From: Chlorobiota bacterium
Lineage (GTDB): Bacteria; Bacteroidota; Ignavibacteria; Tepidaquicellales; OLB5
Assembly (NCBI GenBank): GCA_022616535.1
Contig: JAKEEM010000054.1
Coordinates: 1 to 57,751 of the forward strand
Direction: 5' to 3'
DNA: 57,751 nt
This document shows positions 16,758 through 26,782 of this stretch, piece by piece. A program made the translations under genes and the position numbers. The notes beneath the pieces are model-generated. The model saw nothing but the letters and a program-made list of their open reading frames with translations, ran no database searches and was not told the DNA's origin. Within the stretch, counting starts at the first letter, position 1; every line of letters starts with the position of its first letter.

Positions 16758-19700
16758 TTACTTTACCACGGCAATTTTAATTGAAGCCGTTTCGCCGCAT
16801 CCGCCCTCAAGCTCAACTACCGCAATGTAAATCCCGCTCTGGACGGTTGATATATCCCATGGCACCTCATTATCGAATCCTTTATTTGTGGTGCCAGTAA
16901 GAGTCGTTACCAGCTCGCCGGATAAATCCATAATCTTAATGTTTACACTTGTAACATCACCATTTAAAAAGTAACGTATATTGGTTGATTTCCCGTACGC
17001 GGGGTTAGGCCAGTTGTAGACTTTATCGGAGGGCAAACATGGGCCTGTGGTAACTGGAATTACATTGTTAAGGTTTGAATTATGGTGGAAGATGTTTGTT
17101 AAATAATTTCTCCACTGAATTTTGCTTTGATTATATGTCCAGGGAGTTTTCCATCCGTATAAATTGCCATCAGTCGAGTAAACAACTATACCAAAGTTTC
17201 CTGCATAATTTATTATTGCAGGTGTTGATTTTACTTCTCCTCCGGTAAGCAGAGGAAAGCCATCTAGAATACTTCCATTGGCACTGTATGCGTAAACCCT
17301 GCCGTCGCCTGTTCCGAATATAACTTCATAAATTCCGTCATCATTTAAATCTGCAACGGAACATCCGCTTGAGATTTTATTCACACCCGCAATACTAAAT
17401 GGAAAGTTATCAAGAAATGCTCCGAAATGATTCATTGCAATAATTTTATTATCTGCTGTAAAAATTATGTCATTTGACCCCATACTATTTAAGTTTGATA
17501 CAACAGGCGTAGAAAAAATACTGCTAAAAGTAGTCCCCGATAATAATTGTCCAGTCCTGAACATAATTTTATTATCATTTGAAATGATAACAGGGTCACT
17601 TCCTTCAGGATCAAATAATACTCCCGGCTGGTCTATAAAAACTCCTTCCGAAAAATACTTATTGCTCTCATCTATGTGGCTCAAGTTAGCCAATGGTGAG
17701 CCATCAAGCGTGTGGAGCGACAAAGACACAATTCTGCGATTAGATACCGAATCGTAGTTTAACGATTGTGAATTCAAATTAAGCTTACAAATTTTACCGT
17801 CCGCAGTTCCAAAATTAAAACTTGAATCAATTAACAGGTATAGTGAAGGGGTAGTAATCAAACTGTTTGATGCAAATTGAATTACATTCGGCGCAGAAGT
17901 TAATGTATCAATTGTAAAGTTTATGAGATTAATTTTATTGTCATTTGAACTGATTAAAAAACCAGTTAAATTATTTATAGTGATAGATGTATGACTAACA
18001 ATATAATTAGCAACTGTATCCATTAAAAAGCCGTTCGGCATGTCGATTCTTATTGAATTGCCGTTATCACGGAATCCATACAGACTGTCTTTTACATTTA
18101 CAAAAATTTCATCAAACCCGTTGCCGTTATAATCAAATCCAATCGGCTGAGCGTTGCCTGAGTTATCAACTCCAACATAACGCGGAAAAGTATTAATATT
18201 GGTAATATTTCCGCAAAGCTGGTAGTTGAACGTCATCGATGGACCAATCTGAGTGAAATTGGTTATGCAGACACGTGAATTAATATTCGAATAGCTTTTG
18301 GAGTTTGGAATGCTTGTGGGAGTAAACTCATTTTTATAAATATTAGCAGGTCTGTAATGGTTGCCGTTATACCAGAAATCAACGAAGAAACCATCGCTGA
18401 TTAAATCGCCTAATGGAGTAGACACAACAACACCTATATCCTGCGAGCCCTTTGCTTCCTCAACGTCAACGCCGCGGTGCTTAATATCAACATTGACTGT
18501 ATTTGAGGCAATATTTGCATCGATGACGTTTTCATCTATATGCCATATTAATATCCCGCCCTGAAAATCTGCCGTATCGTTTTTAAGTCCCGGCACACTC
18601 CAGTCAAGCTCGTCAACGTCTACAATGCTGCCTTTAAGAGCCGAAATATCGGCACTATTAAAACCATCGACATCCTTTAGAAATTTAATTGAATCTCTGA
18701 CACCGTTTCTCACAAAGTAAACCGTCTGCCCGTTGCCAAGTGCATCGCGGTTGCGGTTTTCAATAAGAAAATATTCCTTAGCGCTGATTAGAACTTTGTA
18801 AACGGATTCATTACCGTTAAAATCAATCGATGACGCTTTTGTAGTATAAGTTCCGTTTGAGCTGACAAGCACCGGCTCAACCCAGCCAAGATACTGCTTT
18901 TCCCAAGCAGAGGGCTCAGGCGGAAAAACACCGAGATAGCTGAAAATCCCCTGCCCGTCCATTAGCCCGAAGCGTCCAATTGCCGTTCTTCCTGTTCTGG
19001 TGTCGAATAAATCAGGCAGTCCCAAATAACTGCCGATTGTTCCGACAACTATACCGTTGAGTCCAAGCTCCAGAAACACATCACCGAATGATGAATTTAC
19101 AATTCTCCACTCCTGCTCAGGTAAAATGCATGAGCCGGAAATTATTAATCCCTCGTTAGTATAATAACCCTGTGTTGTATCTCCGTATAATGATTTAAGA
19201 GTACTAATGCCCATAAAAATCGAAGGCAAATCAAGCTCACCCTGGAAAAAACCGGATAAATCCACATCTCTTCCTACTCCCGCGTGAAATATAATGAATG
19301 CTGAATTGGAAGCGTTAATTCCGGAAAAGTCTATAGTACTATCCGCCGAACGCCAAACGTCATAGAAGAGATTTCCCATTCTTAAAAGACTCTCGTTCCT
19401 GCGGGGCGAGTAAGCCTCCATCTCATTTGAAAGATTTCTAACAGTAGGTAAAAGCGTGTAATTAATTATCAGATTGCCTTTTGAAGCTTTAAAATAATAG
19501 TTTTTCAGAAATTCAAGTTTATAGGTAAAATACAGACTGTCATGAGGAGGTGCATCAACTGAATCGGGATAGCTGTTTGACAAGTTGAATCTCCCGTTTC
19601 CTGTTGTTTGATTATTATTATCCGGCTTAAACTGAACCCTTATGGCATAAACGTTCAAAGTCTCAGGAGCAAACGAACGAAAAAGGGAATTGTCATAATA

Positions 19701-19856
19701 GCTGACTTGTTTTAACACAGGGTGATAATTTAACGGGTGGCTAAGCTTAGGGGTAAATTGAAATTTACTTTGGGAATGAATATTAAACTTTACGGATATT
19801 AACAGCAGTATAACCGTTAATATCCGTAAGCTGAAAAACGGATTTATAATTTTCAT
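16758..19856 (-). CDS. M6 metalloprotease-like secreted protein with dead active site and T9SS sorting domain
   Basis: The 1032-residue product has a signal peptide (about 1-29), an M6 (immune inhibitor A-like) peptidase region to about 480, a beta-propeller/FG-GAP-like region (about 560-930) and a T9SS type A sorting domain at the end (NWPNPAYGKST to KIAVVK). In active M6 enzymes HExxHxxGLPDLYD binds zinc. Here the aligned segment is G272-T-I-G-S276-YLGLPDLFD, so both histidines and the glutamate are gone while the flanks are kept. It follows porV by six bases in the porU-porV transcription unit, so it may be a T9SS accessory or surface protein and not a protease. Confidence 0.82.
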   Translation of the reverse strand: MKIINPFFSLRILTVILLLISVKFNIHSQSKFQFTPKLSHPLNYHPVLKQVSYYDNSLFRSFAPETLNVYAIRVQFKPDNNNQTTGNGRFNLSNSYPDSVDAPPHDSLYFTYKLEFLKNYYFKASKGNLIINYTLLPTVRNLSNEMEAYSPRRNESLLRMGNLFYDVWRSADSTIDFSGINASNSAFIIFHAGVGRDVDLSGFFQGELDLPSIFMGISTLKSLYGDTTQGYYTNEGLIISGSCILPEQEWRIVNSSFGDVFLELGLNGIVVGTIGSYLGLPDLFDTRTGRTAIGRFGLMDGQGIFSYLGVFPPEPSAWEKQYLGWVEPVLVSSNGTYTTKASSIDFNGNESVYKVLISAKEYFLIENRNRDALGNGQTVYFVRNGVRDSIKFLKDVDGFNSADISALKGSIVDVDELDWSVPGLKNDTADFQGGILIWHIDENVIDANIASNTVNVDIKHRGVDVEEAKGSQDIGVVVSTPLGDLISDGFFVDFWYNGNHYRPANIYKNEFTPTSIPNSKSYSNINSRVCITNFTQIGPSMTFNYQLCGNITNINTFPRYVGVDNSGNAQPIGFDYNGNGFDEIFVNVKDSLYGFRDNGNSIRIDMPNGFLMDTVANYIVSHTSITINNLTGFLISSNDNKINLINFTIDTLTSAPNVIQFASNSLITTPSLYLLIDSSFNFGTADGKICKLNLNSQSLNYDSVSNRRIVSLSLHTLDGSPLANLSHIDESNKYFSEGVFIDQPGVLFDPEGSDPVIISNDNKIMFRTGQLLSGTTFSSIFSTPVVSNLNSMGSNDIIFTADNKIIAMNHFGAFLDNFPFSIAGVNKISSGCSVADLNDDGIYEVIFGTGDGRVYAYSANGSILDGFPLLTGGEVKSTPAIINYAGNFGIVVYSTDGNLYGWKTPWTYNQSKIQWRNYLTNIFHHNSNLNNVIPVTTGPCLPSDKVYNWPNPAYGKSTNIRYFLNGDVTSVNIKIMDLSGELVTTLTGTTNKGFDNEVPWDISTVQSGIYIAVVELEGGCGETASIKIAVVK

Positions 19857-19862
19857 TTAAAT

Positions 19863-21002
19863 CTATTTCTTGGGTTGTTCTTCGACCTTCTTCTCCTCGG
19901 GTTTCTTTGTTGCTGTTTCATCCTGTCCGAAATTTACCGAGAGTGTAAACCTTAAGGTGTTTGCAAGCGGATGGTTCTCTTCGATTGTATTAATGTAGCT
20001 GAAATCAAATCCGTAGAGGCTGTATCTTATGCTTGCACCAAGGGTTATGAATTTTCTTTTACCTTTATTCGGGTCTTCGTAAAAGAACCCGCCTCTTAAG
20101 CCGATGAGCTTTGGATTGCCATACCAGTATTCGGCACCGACGGAAGTTTGAATTGACTTCATTACATTGTTAAATCCGCCTCCAAACGATGTAAATATGG
20201 CTTTGTATACGGGGTCAGATTCAGGTCCGTTTCTTTTAACAAGAAGCTTTGCGAAATCGAGTGTTAAGGTTAAATTATTAAACTCGCTTTGATATATATC
20301 ATATCCAAATCCAAGACGAAGGTTTGTCGGCAGAGGGTCAGCCTGGGCATTATCAACATAAGTAACTTTGGGCCCTATATTTGAAATGTTTAGCCCAATG
20401 CCAAGCTTGTTATCGATAAATTTCAGCTTTGTTTTTGAAGGTTTCCAAAGACCGGAAATATCGAAGCTTAGGTCATAGGCCGTTCCTGTTCCTTGTTCAC
20501 CTGCAACCGGATCGACCGCCAGCTTGCTGTATATAAATCTTGTTACAATTCCTACCCCTAAATCCCTAGTTACCTTTGTACCGTATCCCACAGCCAAAGC
20601 GCCGTCAAAAGCCTGGTAGTCGCCTATTTCATTTCCAAACTCATCTGTTTTTATGATTTTACCTATATTCAGATATGTTATGCTCACGCCAAGGGTCCCC
20701 TTCAGCTTTTTAAGATGATACTTTGCGCTTAAGTAATCATAAAACAGGTCCGAAAGCCCCAGACCCGGCAGCCATGGCGAATGTGTAATCGTAACCTGAA
20801 TCCCTTTTTGAAATGCAAGTCCTGATGGATTCCAGAACATTGCCGAAGCATCGTTAATAAGGCCTGTTCCTGTTTCACCCATGCCTGCATTTCTGGAATT
20901 TGGCCCGATTAAAAGAAAGGGCACTGCCGATTCGCCCTGAGCCAAAATCCTGCCCGATAAAATTACTGAAATCACCAGAGCAATCACTTTAAATTTGAAC
21001 AT
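19863..21002 (-). CDS. porV: Type IX secretion outer-membrane protein PorV
   Basis: PorV is a FadL-like 14-strand outer-membrane barrel that receives T9SS cargo from the translocon and hands it to the PorU sortase. The 379-residue protein has a signal peptide, the family opening FLLIGPNSRNAGMGETGTG and NDASAMFWNPSGLA (about 50-63), and barrel strands up to LRFTLSVNFGQ. A charged lysine/glutamate tail (TKKPEEKKVEEQPKK) is an extra after the last strand. Adjacency to porU is the conserved arrangement of the two genes. Confidence 0.92.
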   Translation of the reverse strand: MFKFKVIALVISVILSGRILAQGESAVPFLLIGPNSRNAGMGETGTGLINDASAMFWNPSGLAFQKGIQVTITHSPWLPGLGLSDLFYDYLSAKYHLKKLKGTLGVSITYLNIGKIIKTDEFGNEIGDYQAFDGALAVGYGTKVTRDLGVGIVTRFIYSKLAVDPVAGEQGTGTAYDLSFDISGLWKPSKTKLKFIDNKLGIGLNISNIGPKVTYVDNAQADPLPTNLRLGFGYDIYQSEFNNLTLTLDFAKLLVKRNGPESDPVYKAIFTSFGGGFNNVMKSIQTSVGAEYWYGNPKLIGLRGGFFYEDPNKGKRKFITLGASIRYSLYGFDFSYINTIEENHPLANTLRFTLSVNFGQDETATKKPEEKKVEEQPKK

Positions 21003-21036
21003 CTAAATACCTCCTAAGTATTCTTTATATTGACTT

Positions 21037-21055
21037 CCTGCCTGCAGCAGGCAGG
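21037..21055. repeat. CCTGC palindrome between porU and porV
   Basis: The 19-base element CCTGCCTGCAGCAGGCAGG is near-perfectly self-complementary. It lies just after the porU stop, and closely similar cores are nested in the longer repeats at 16643 and 33552. In RNA it would form a stable hairpin between porU and porV. Confidence 0.6.
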
Positions 21056-21057
21056 TT

Positions 21058-24000
21058 TTACTTCAAAACCGCTAACTTACCCGTGCTTGTAATCGATGAA
21101 CCTTCGGAGGTTTCAACGATTAATTTGTAAATATAAATACCATTTCCTAAAGTTTCGCCGTCTTCATCTTTCCCCGTCCAATTTATAACGACAAACTTAT
21201 CGGAAATGCTGTTTTGTTGTATTTCTTTAATCAGCCTTCCGGCAACTGTATATATTTTAATTTTTACGTTAATATCGGTTGGGTAATTATGCTGGAACGT
21301 AAATGCTGTGTTATCCTTAAACGGATTAGGATAATTATATACATTAGTTACCTGCAAAACACCAGAAGTAGATACATTGAACTCAAGGGTTGACTCCGAA
21401 GAATTATTGTATGTATCCCATGCCTTAAATCTTAAAGTATGCCTGCCTATAGAAATGCTTGAAAAATCATACTCAATGGTTCCTGACCTATAAGACGTAT
21501 CGCTAGTATAGAAATTAGAGAGGTCATACTTATTATTTTCGTTTTCATCCAGAACCGCCTCGAGCTTATGCCCGATAGTTCCGGTAGTATTAATTCCCGA
21601 TTCATCGAACAAATCTGCAATGAATTTAAAATTTTCATTTACTATGTCACCGGTTCTAAAGTTCCTGTTATTCAAATACAGGCTGATTTGGGGACCTGTT
21701 GTGTCAATCGGCGCATCAGGGTCTATTCCTCCAACTATGAAATTCCTGTAAATCCCGGCACCGTCTGCCTGGTTGTTGAAGAAATAGTTAATAAATCTTC
21801 CGTTTTGATTAAGGTATGAAATATCTTTGGGGACTATGTATTCGACAACCCACTTTCCGTTGTTAATTATTTGGGTGCCTGAATAAATTATGCCTCCGTT
21901 TTGCCTGAAATTATGAACAGTCGGCGGACACTCCGGATCGGCTAAAACAATCTGCCTGTCGACATCATAAATTTTAAGCACTATTTTACCGTTATAATCA
22001 TTCCAAATTGATGAATCAGGCCTTAGAATGGAGCCGTAAATCTTTATTCTGCTCAAAGCCCTCATAGTATCTCCGCTTAAGCCGCTGATACTGTCAATAT
22101 GCGAGCGGTATCGGGGCATCTGAGTTCTTATTGTGGGGTCGCACAATAAAACATATTTCAAATCGTTTACCTGAAACAGGGATTGTTTTGTTTGAAACAT
22201 CGCTGCTCCGAATCTTTTCTGTAAAAGCAGAGTATCTCTCGGTATATAAAGCCAGTCAAATAAATTGTAGAAAAAGGTAGCATTGCTTTCAGCATAAACG
22301 GGCCTGGTTGCGGCTACCGTGCCAATTGCTCCTTTTCTTGGAGCAAGCATAAACAGTTCGCCTGCACTTTTATTTGCGGGATTATCGAACTTGCTCATAT
22401 CGCAGCTTGCTATGGTAACAAACGGATATTTGTTAACGTTATTTATCTGGCTTACTATGTTATCTTTCTCGAGAATATACTCGTGCGCCCAAATATCGGG
22501 GCTGCCGTGTCCTGTATAATGAATATTCAGAACTCCTTCGGTCCAATACTTTGCAATATCGCTGTTGACCTGTGGTTTCCTTCTGCCCTGAGGCGTTATT
22601 ACTGTTGGGTAGGTAACAATGTAAGCTTTTACCTTATCAATATATGCCGGCGTGTGCAGCTCGGCCAGAAGTTCCGCCTGCTGTAAATGCTGGATAAATT
22701 CGCATCCCTCGGAAGTTCTCTGGTCGTCTGCAACGAAAAACATTCTGTTTTTCCAGTAGCCGTTATTTACTCCGCTTTCATATGCATCAATTTTATCAAG
22801 ATATTCGTTAGCTTCCTGAATTGAAGCTGCAGGAATTCTGCCGTGGGCTATATCGGGAGGAGAGTTCTGAGGAAAATTATTTCCAGTCACGTTTGCGAAA
22901 TAATCGTCGGATGTAAAGCCCTCTACCTGGTGAATGCAGGGACTGGAATATTCATATGCGGGCACGAAATTCTTGTTGTAACCCAAAATGTCCTTATAAT
23001 CAAAGCTCCCGTCGCCGAAAAAGCATACGTAAGACGGTCTTATGTTCCAGTTGAAAAAAGCATGCTTTAAGAAATCCCTTATTGCCACCGCATCTAAAAC
23101 CCCGCCTGAAAACTCATTGTAAATTTGCTCGGTGGTTATAATCATGGTTTTCAGATAATTAGGATTTCCCTGTCCCCCCGATTCTCTTTTGTTTTTCAGC
23201 CTTTCGGCTGCTGTTATAAAATCCTTATGGGTAACAATAATAAAATCCGCTCCACCGGTTATGCCTCTTAAATTCTGATTTGGGATTCGTGAAGTGATTG
23301 CTGTCGGGGTTTTAAATCCGTTTTGCCCCACAACAAAATATTTGCTCAAATTCCCCGAAGTTTCGGTTTTCTGAAAGCGAACATTGGACGAGGTAACAAT
23401 CAACGGCTGGATACGTTTCAATTCATTGTGTTCTGTTACGTTAAATACTTTTATGTTATTGTTTGAAAAAGAAGAAACATTATATTCAACTGTTCCGCTT
23501 ACATTTGGCGATTCAAACCTTAATACATCTCCCTGTGCACTGTTTAATCTTCTCTTATACTGAATCTCCATCCAGTCAAGATAGCCTTCTGCTTCACTGC
23601 TTGAAGCCTGGTATGTTGCTCTGAATTTACTCTGTTCTCCGTTTGTTTTTTGAGACTGATTAATCGTAAAACTATACGGATTTGTATCGGTCCAAATCCA
23701 GCAGCCAAATCCGCCTTCAGCGTTCTGCATTTGATAATACAATTCCGACATAGTTGAATAATCTTCCCTGATAAGCATATTATTGGTATTTGGGCTTAAA
23801 CACCTAGAAGCGGGCTTTATTTTATATAAAATCTGGCTGCCGGCTTCAAGCCCTGTGAGCGTAGTGTTCCATTCAAAAGACTGCCCGGAACTCTTCCTGA
23901 AGCTTAGCCACAAATTGCCCTCATTAATCAGATTCGTCTGCTCTGGCTCATAGAAAATTCTTTCAAGAAAAGAAGACGGAATAATCGGGCTGCCAACGTT

Positions 24001-25227
24001 TTCAGAAGGCACTAGCTGCATTCTTTTGCCGTTATTAGGTGTATTGATACAGATCCAATAATAATTAGAGCGTGTGTAATAATTGACATAATGATTATAC
24101 TGGTTTGTGGACGTATCATATCTCCAGTTATTAATCGCTTTGGCATAGAAAAGCACATAATCCTGTTCATCAAAGCTCCCGTCGTTTTCACCTTCTATAT
24201 AAATTGCCAGCTCTACCAAATCATCAGGCCGGGGGTCATTGAGTCCTTCGGGGAGAAAATCGCCTCCGTTGCCGAACATTTTAATTTTTCTTGGGTCAAC
24301 ACCGGAGAAATTTATACCGGCGCCCTGTAAAAAGCTTTTGGTAAGCTTGTAAATTCCTTCGCTTGTTGAGTTGCCCCCGTCATCTTTTATTTCTATCTTA
24401 TACCAGTCTCCGCTTGAGAGCGCACTGCCGCCGCCTCTTATATTGTCTTTTAACACAGAACGAAATTTAGGACTCATCCAATTCAAAGCAATGTCGGAAT
24501 TCAATGCTAACCCTCTTAATAATGAGACCTCTTCCCTTGTCCTCGGTCTGTTTAATAAAACGGGAGCTTCGCCAAAATTAATCCTTACTCTGAGCCTTGA
24601 ATAAACTTTTAAAGTTCTTGTTACAGGATTGTATTGGTAAGGATATAAAACTATATTCCCCAAAGAAAGCTCTCTTAAAGCACCCGCGTCGATAAATGAA
24701 GCAATGTTTTCGGGTATGAACTTATTTTTGGAATATTCCGAATTCTTATTGTATGTATAGTATAAATCTTCAAAACTTCTTGAGTAAGGATTTCTGAAAT
24801 TTGCCTGAGGAATAGGAGAAAGATTCACGCTGTATTCCTCTTTAACATCATAGTCCAGAACCTGAACGGTATTATTAAGCTCAGAGGGTGTAAAAATCGC
24901 AAACCTTCTGCTTCTTATATCCGGGCTGCCTGATTTATCGAAGCTGTTTGCGGATGCACTTCCGAAATCATAGATCGAAAACCCTTCGCCGTTATACCAA
25001 ATTTCTCTTTTAAATATTTTAGGATAATACTCAAACTCAAGATATGAGGAATTTGAGCTTATTATCTTGTAATCAGATTCAACTTGATTAAATAAATAAT
25101 CCTCTATCCGGGGTACTTTGGACGAATAGTTATCTGTGCTCCTTGTTAAAACATCTTCATTTTGAGCAAATAAAACAGAACAAGCGTAAAATAAAAACAC
25201 AATTAGAGAATTCTGAATTGCTCTCAT
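21058..25227 (-). CDS. porU: Type IX secretion system sortase PorU
   Basis: PorU is a gingipain-like (C25) cysteine transpeptidase at the cell surface that cleaves the C-terminal sorting signals of T9SS cargo and attaches A-LPS. The 1389 residues comprise a signal peptide, a long N-terminal beta region, the C25 caspase-like domain (about 655-1010), an Ig-like region and a C-terminal sorting-like domain (from about 1290, YNYPNPFKDNTAF). The catalytic dyad is intact: H907 in HYTGHGSPD and C942 in TIASCDMS. It heads the unit with porV and the M6-like gene, and a hairpin with a U-tract lies in its leader. Confidence 0.95.
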   Translation of the reverse strand: MRAIQNSLIVFLFYACSVLFAQNEDVLTRSTDNYSSKVPRIEDYLFNQVESDYKIISSNSSYLEFEYYPKIFKREIWYNGEGFSIYDFGSASANSFDKSGSPDIRSRRFAIFTPSELNNTVQVLDYDVKEEYSVNLSPIPQANFRNPYSRSFEDLYYTYNKNSEYSKNKFIPENIASFIDAGALRELSLGNIVLYPYQYNPVTRTLKVYSRLRVRINFGEAPVLLNRPRTREEVSLLRGLALNSDIALNWMSPKFRSVLKDNIRGGGSALSSGDWYKIEIKDDGGNSTSEGIYKLTKSFLQGAGINFSGVDPRKIKMFGNGGDFLPEGLNDPRPDDLVELAIYIEGENDGSFDEQDYVLFYAKAINNWRYDTSTNQYNHYVNYYTRSNYYWICINTPNNGKRMQLVPSENVGSPIIPSSFLERIFYEPEQTNLINEGNLWLSFRKSSGQSFEWNTTLTGLEAGSQILYKIKPASRCLSPNTNNMLIREDYSTMSELYYQMQNAEGGFGCWIWTDTNPYSFTINQSQKTNGEQSKFRATYQASSSEAEGYLDWMEIQYKRRLNSAQGDVLRFESPNVSGTVEYNVSSFSNNNIKVFNVTEHNELKRIQPLIVTSSNVRFQKTETSGNLSKYFVVGQNGFKTPTAITSRIPNQNLRGITGGADFIIVTHKDFITAAERLKNKRESGGQGNPNYLKTMIITTEQIYNEFSGGVLDAVAIRDFLKHAFFNWNIRPSYVCFFGDGSFDYKDILGYNKNFVPAYEYSSPCIHQVEGFTSDDYFANVTGNNFPQNSPPDIAHGRIPAASIQEANEYLDKIDAYESGVNNGYWKNRMFFVADDQRTSEGCEFIQHLQQAELLAELHTPAYIDKVKAYIVTYPTVITPQGRRKPQVNSDIAKYWTEGVLNIHYTGHGSPDIWAHEYILEKDNIVSQINNVNKYPFVTIASCDMSKFDNPANKSAGELFMLAPRKGAIGTVAATRPVYAESNATFFYNLFDWLYIPRDTLLLQKRFGAAMFQTKQSLFQVNDLKYVLLCDPTIRTQMPRYRSHIDSISGLSGDTMRALSRIKIYGSILRPDSSIWNDYNGKIVLKIYDVDRQIVLADPECPPTVHNFRQNGGIIYSGTQIINNGKWVVEYIVPKDISYLNQNGRFINYFFNNQADGAGIYRNFIVGGIDPDAPIDTTGPQISLYLNNRNFRTGDIVNENFKFIADLFDESGINTTGTIGHKLEAVLDENENNKYDLSNFYTSDTSYRSGTIEYDFSSISIGRHTLRFKAWDTYNNSSESTLEFNVSTSGVLQVTNVYNYPNPFKDNTAFTFQHNYPTDINVKIKIYTVAGRLIKEIQQNSISDKFVVINWTGKDEDGETLGNGIYIYKLIVETSEGSSITSTGKLAVLK

Positions 25228-25251
25228 GGTAGTAAAATTTAAATTTTAAAT

Positions 25252-25285
25252 AAAAAAACCGAATTTGAACAAATCTCAATTTCGG
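25252..25285 (-). terminator. Hairpin with T7 tract upstream of porU
   Basis: On the minus strand CCGAAATTGA pairs with TCAAATTCGG with one mismatch across a 7-base loop, followed by T7. It is 170 bases after the GT9 gene and 25 bases before the porU start. It may end the upstream folate/GT9 run or act as an attenuator in the porU leader. Confidence 0.55.
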
Positions 25286-25427
25286 CTTCAGTAATAATAA
25301 ACCTTAATAATTGCTAAAGGCATCCGATTAAGTTATAAAACCGAAAATTGAAAAACCCTTAACAATTATCCTATAAAATTACCCTCTTTTAAAGGCAATA
25401 TATATTTAGATAAAAGAAATGTCAAGA

Positions 25428-25435
25428 CAAAATTA
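25428..25435 (-). promoter_or_regulatory. Possible -7 box for porU
   Basis: Read on the minus strand the box is TAATTTTG, an exact TAnnTTTG match. It lies about 200 bases upstream of porU, so a transcript from here would contain the hairpin at 25252-25285. In AT-rich DNA such a match can arise by chance. Confidence 0.25.
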
Positions 25436-25454
25436 TTTTAAATAAACTTGTAAA

Positions 25455-26597
25455 TTATACAGATTTTAATGTTTTAACACCCAGTATTCGCATACAAGTT
25501 TCAAAAACCGTATCTGTTTCTATGCTGTTAACATTTCCGGCTTTTCCCTGAATCGAAACCTCATTTTCTCCGATAGGTCCCCACTCATAAGCTTTTGTAG
25601 GACCGAATAGTGCAATGAGAGGAATATCAGCCCCCGCCGCCAAATGCATAACTCCTGTATCATTAGTTATAAACAAATTAGTTTTAGAAATAATTGCCAA
25701 ATTATTCATCAAATCCCCTTTATGCTTAGCATAAATAACATCAGCGTACTTCTGAGTCATTAGCTTCTCAAAGCGGCTTACACATTCCTCGTCGTCGGGT
25801 CCCTCGGATACAAAAATTTTTGCTCCGTATTTTTCGCTGAGCTTAAAGGCAAGCTCTGAAAATTTTTCCGGCGCCCAGACGTTTTGCTCTTTCCCTGCTC
25901 CCGGGTGAATGCCAACTAAAATTCTTCCGTCGTCCGGAAATTTTTCACCAATAAATTTCCCGGCAAAAATTATATTGCGTTCCCTTAATGTTAAATCAAT
26001 TTTAGCTTTCAGTGGGTTAATATTTAACAATCTGATTATATCAAGATTTCTTTCTATCTGGTGAACTTTACTTAAATCCCAAATAAAATCATCCTTAATA
26101 TTTAAAACATAGCCGGCTTTGTTTTTTTCATAATCCTTGGACCTGATGCCAGCACGGTACCGGGCTTTGGAATAATATGCAATCAAATGATTGGTGCCCG
26201 AGACTATGACGCTTGAGGGAACTATCGCTAAATCATACTCCTCCATCTGTAATTCTTTAATAAGATTGAGAAAGCTCTCCATCCCGCGTTCATAATATTT
26301 AACATCGTTTACGGGCGAGTTGTTATCTTTAAATATCTCATCAAAACGGGTGGATTTCTTCGTAACAAGAGTGATGTGAGCATTCGGGTAAAAATCTCTT
26401 ACTGAACGCATCATCGGAACTGAACACAACATATCGCCCATCTGATGACGAACAACAATCAGAATTTTTCTGATAGTAGAGTGGTCAATTTCGGCAGGGT
26501 CAATGTCTTTTTCCACAACAAACCCCCTGAAAATCCTCAGGGCAAAACCGGCAAGTAGCTTTTCAAACCTGCGACTTGTTATAGACAAGCTTCTCAC
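25455..26597 (-). CDS. Family 9 glycosyltransferase (heptosyltransferase-like)
   Basis: This GT-B enzyme resembles the ADP-heptose:LPS heptosyltransferases, which build the LPS inner core at the cytosolic side of the inner membrane. In 380 residues it shows RHQMGDMLCSVPMMRSVRDFYP (about 49-70), GVHPGAGKEQNVWAPEKF in the sugar-nucleotide site and TNDTGVMHLAAGADIPLIALFGPT near the C-terminus. The start is a GTG overlapping the preceding stop (GTGA). The donor could be another nucleotide-sugar. T9SS cargo is anchored to A-LPS in known systems, so an LPS gene near porU fits, though a direct link is not shown. Confidence 0.88.
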   Translation of the reverse strand: MRSLSITSRRFEKLLAGFALRIFRGFVVEKDIDPAEIDHSTIRKILIVVRHQMGDMLCSVPMMRSVRDFYPNAHITLVTKKSTRFDEIFKDNNSPVNDVKYYERGMESFLNLIKELQMEEYDLAIVPSSVIVSGTNHLIAYYSKARYRAGIRSKDYEKNKAGYVLNIKDDFIWDLSKVHQIERNLDIIRLLNINPLKAKIDLTLRERNIIFAGKFIGEKFPDDGRILVGIHPGAGKEQNVWAPEKFSELAFKLSEKYGAKIFVSEGPDDEECVSRFEKLMTQKYADVIYAKHKGDLMNNLAIISKTNLFITNDTGVMHLAAGADIPLIALFGPTKAYEWGPIGENEVSIQGKAGNVNSIETDTVFETCMRILGVKTLKSV

Positions 26598-26782
26598 TCA
26601 TTTTTATTAACCTCTCTGAATTCAGCGTCCTCTACCTGATTTACATCATATGAGCGATCCTTTTTTTTCTTCGTTCCGTCCTCTACTCGGCTTTTGTTTC
26701 TTTCGGAAATCCTTCCGGCAATGCTTTTCACAACCAGATAAACAATGTAAATAAGTATTGCAAGGATAACATAGCGCATCAT
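26594..26782 (-). CDS. Small single-span membrane protein (DUF4834-like)
   Basis: This 62-residue protein has one N-terminal transmembrane helix (about 4-22), a basic stretch (KKKKDRS) and an acidic tail DVNQVEDAEFREVNKNE. The helix-basic-linker-acidic-tail layout is like the short DUF4834 proteins of Bacteroidota, although I would not insist on that family. It overlaps both neighbours by 4 bases (ATGA with the kinase gene, GTGA with the GT9 gene), so it is a real coding gene by context. Function unknown. Confidence 0.7.
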   Translation of the reverse strand: MMRYVILAILIYIVYLVVKSIAGRISERNKSRVEDGTKKKKDRSYDVNQVEDAEFREVNKNE

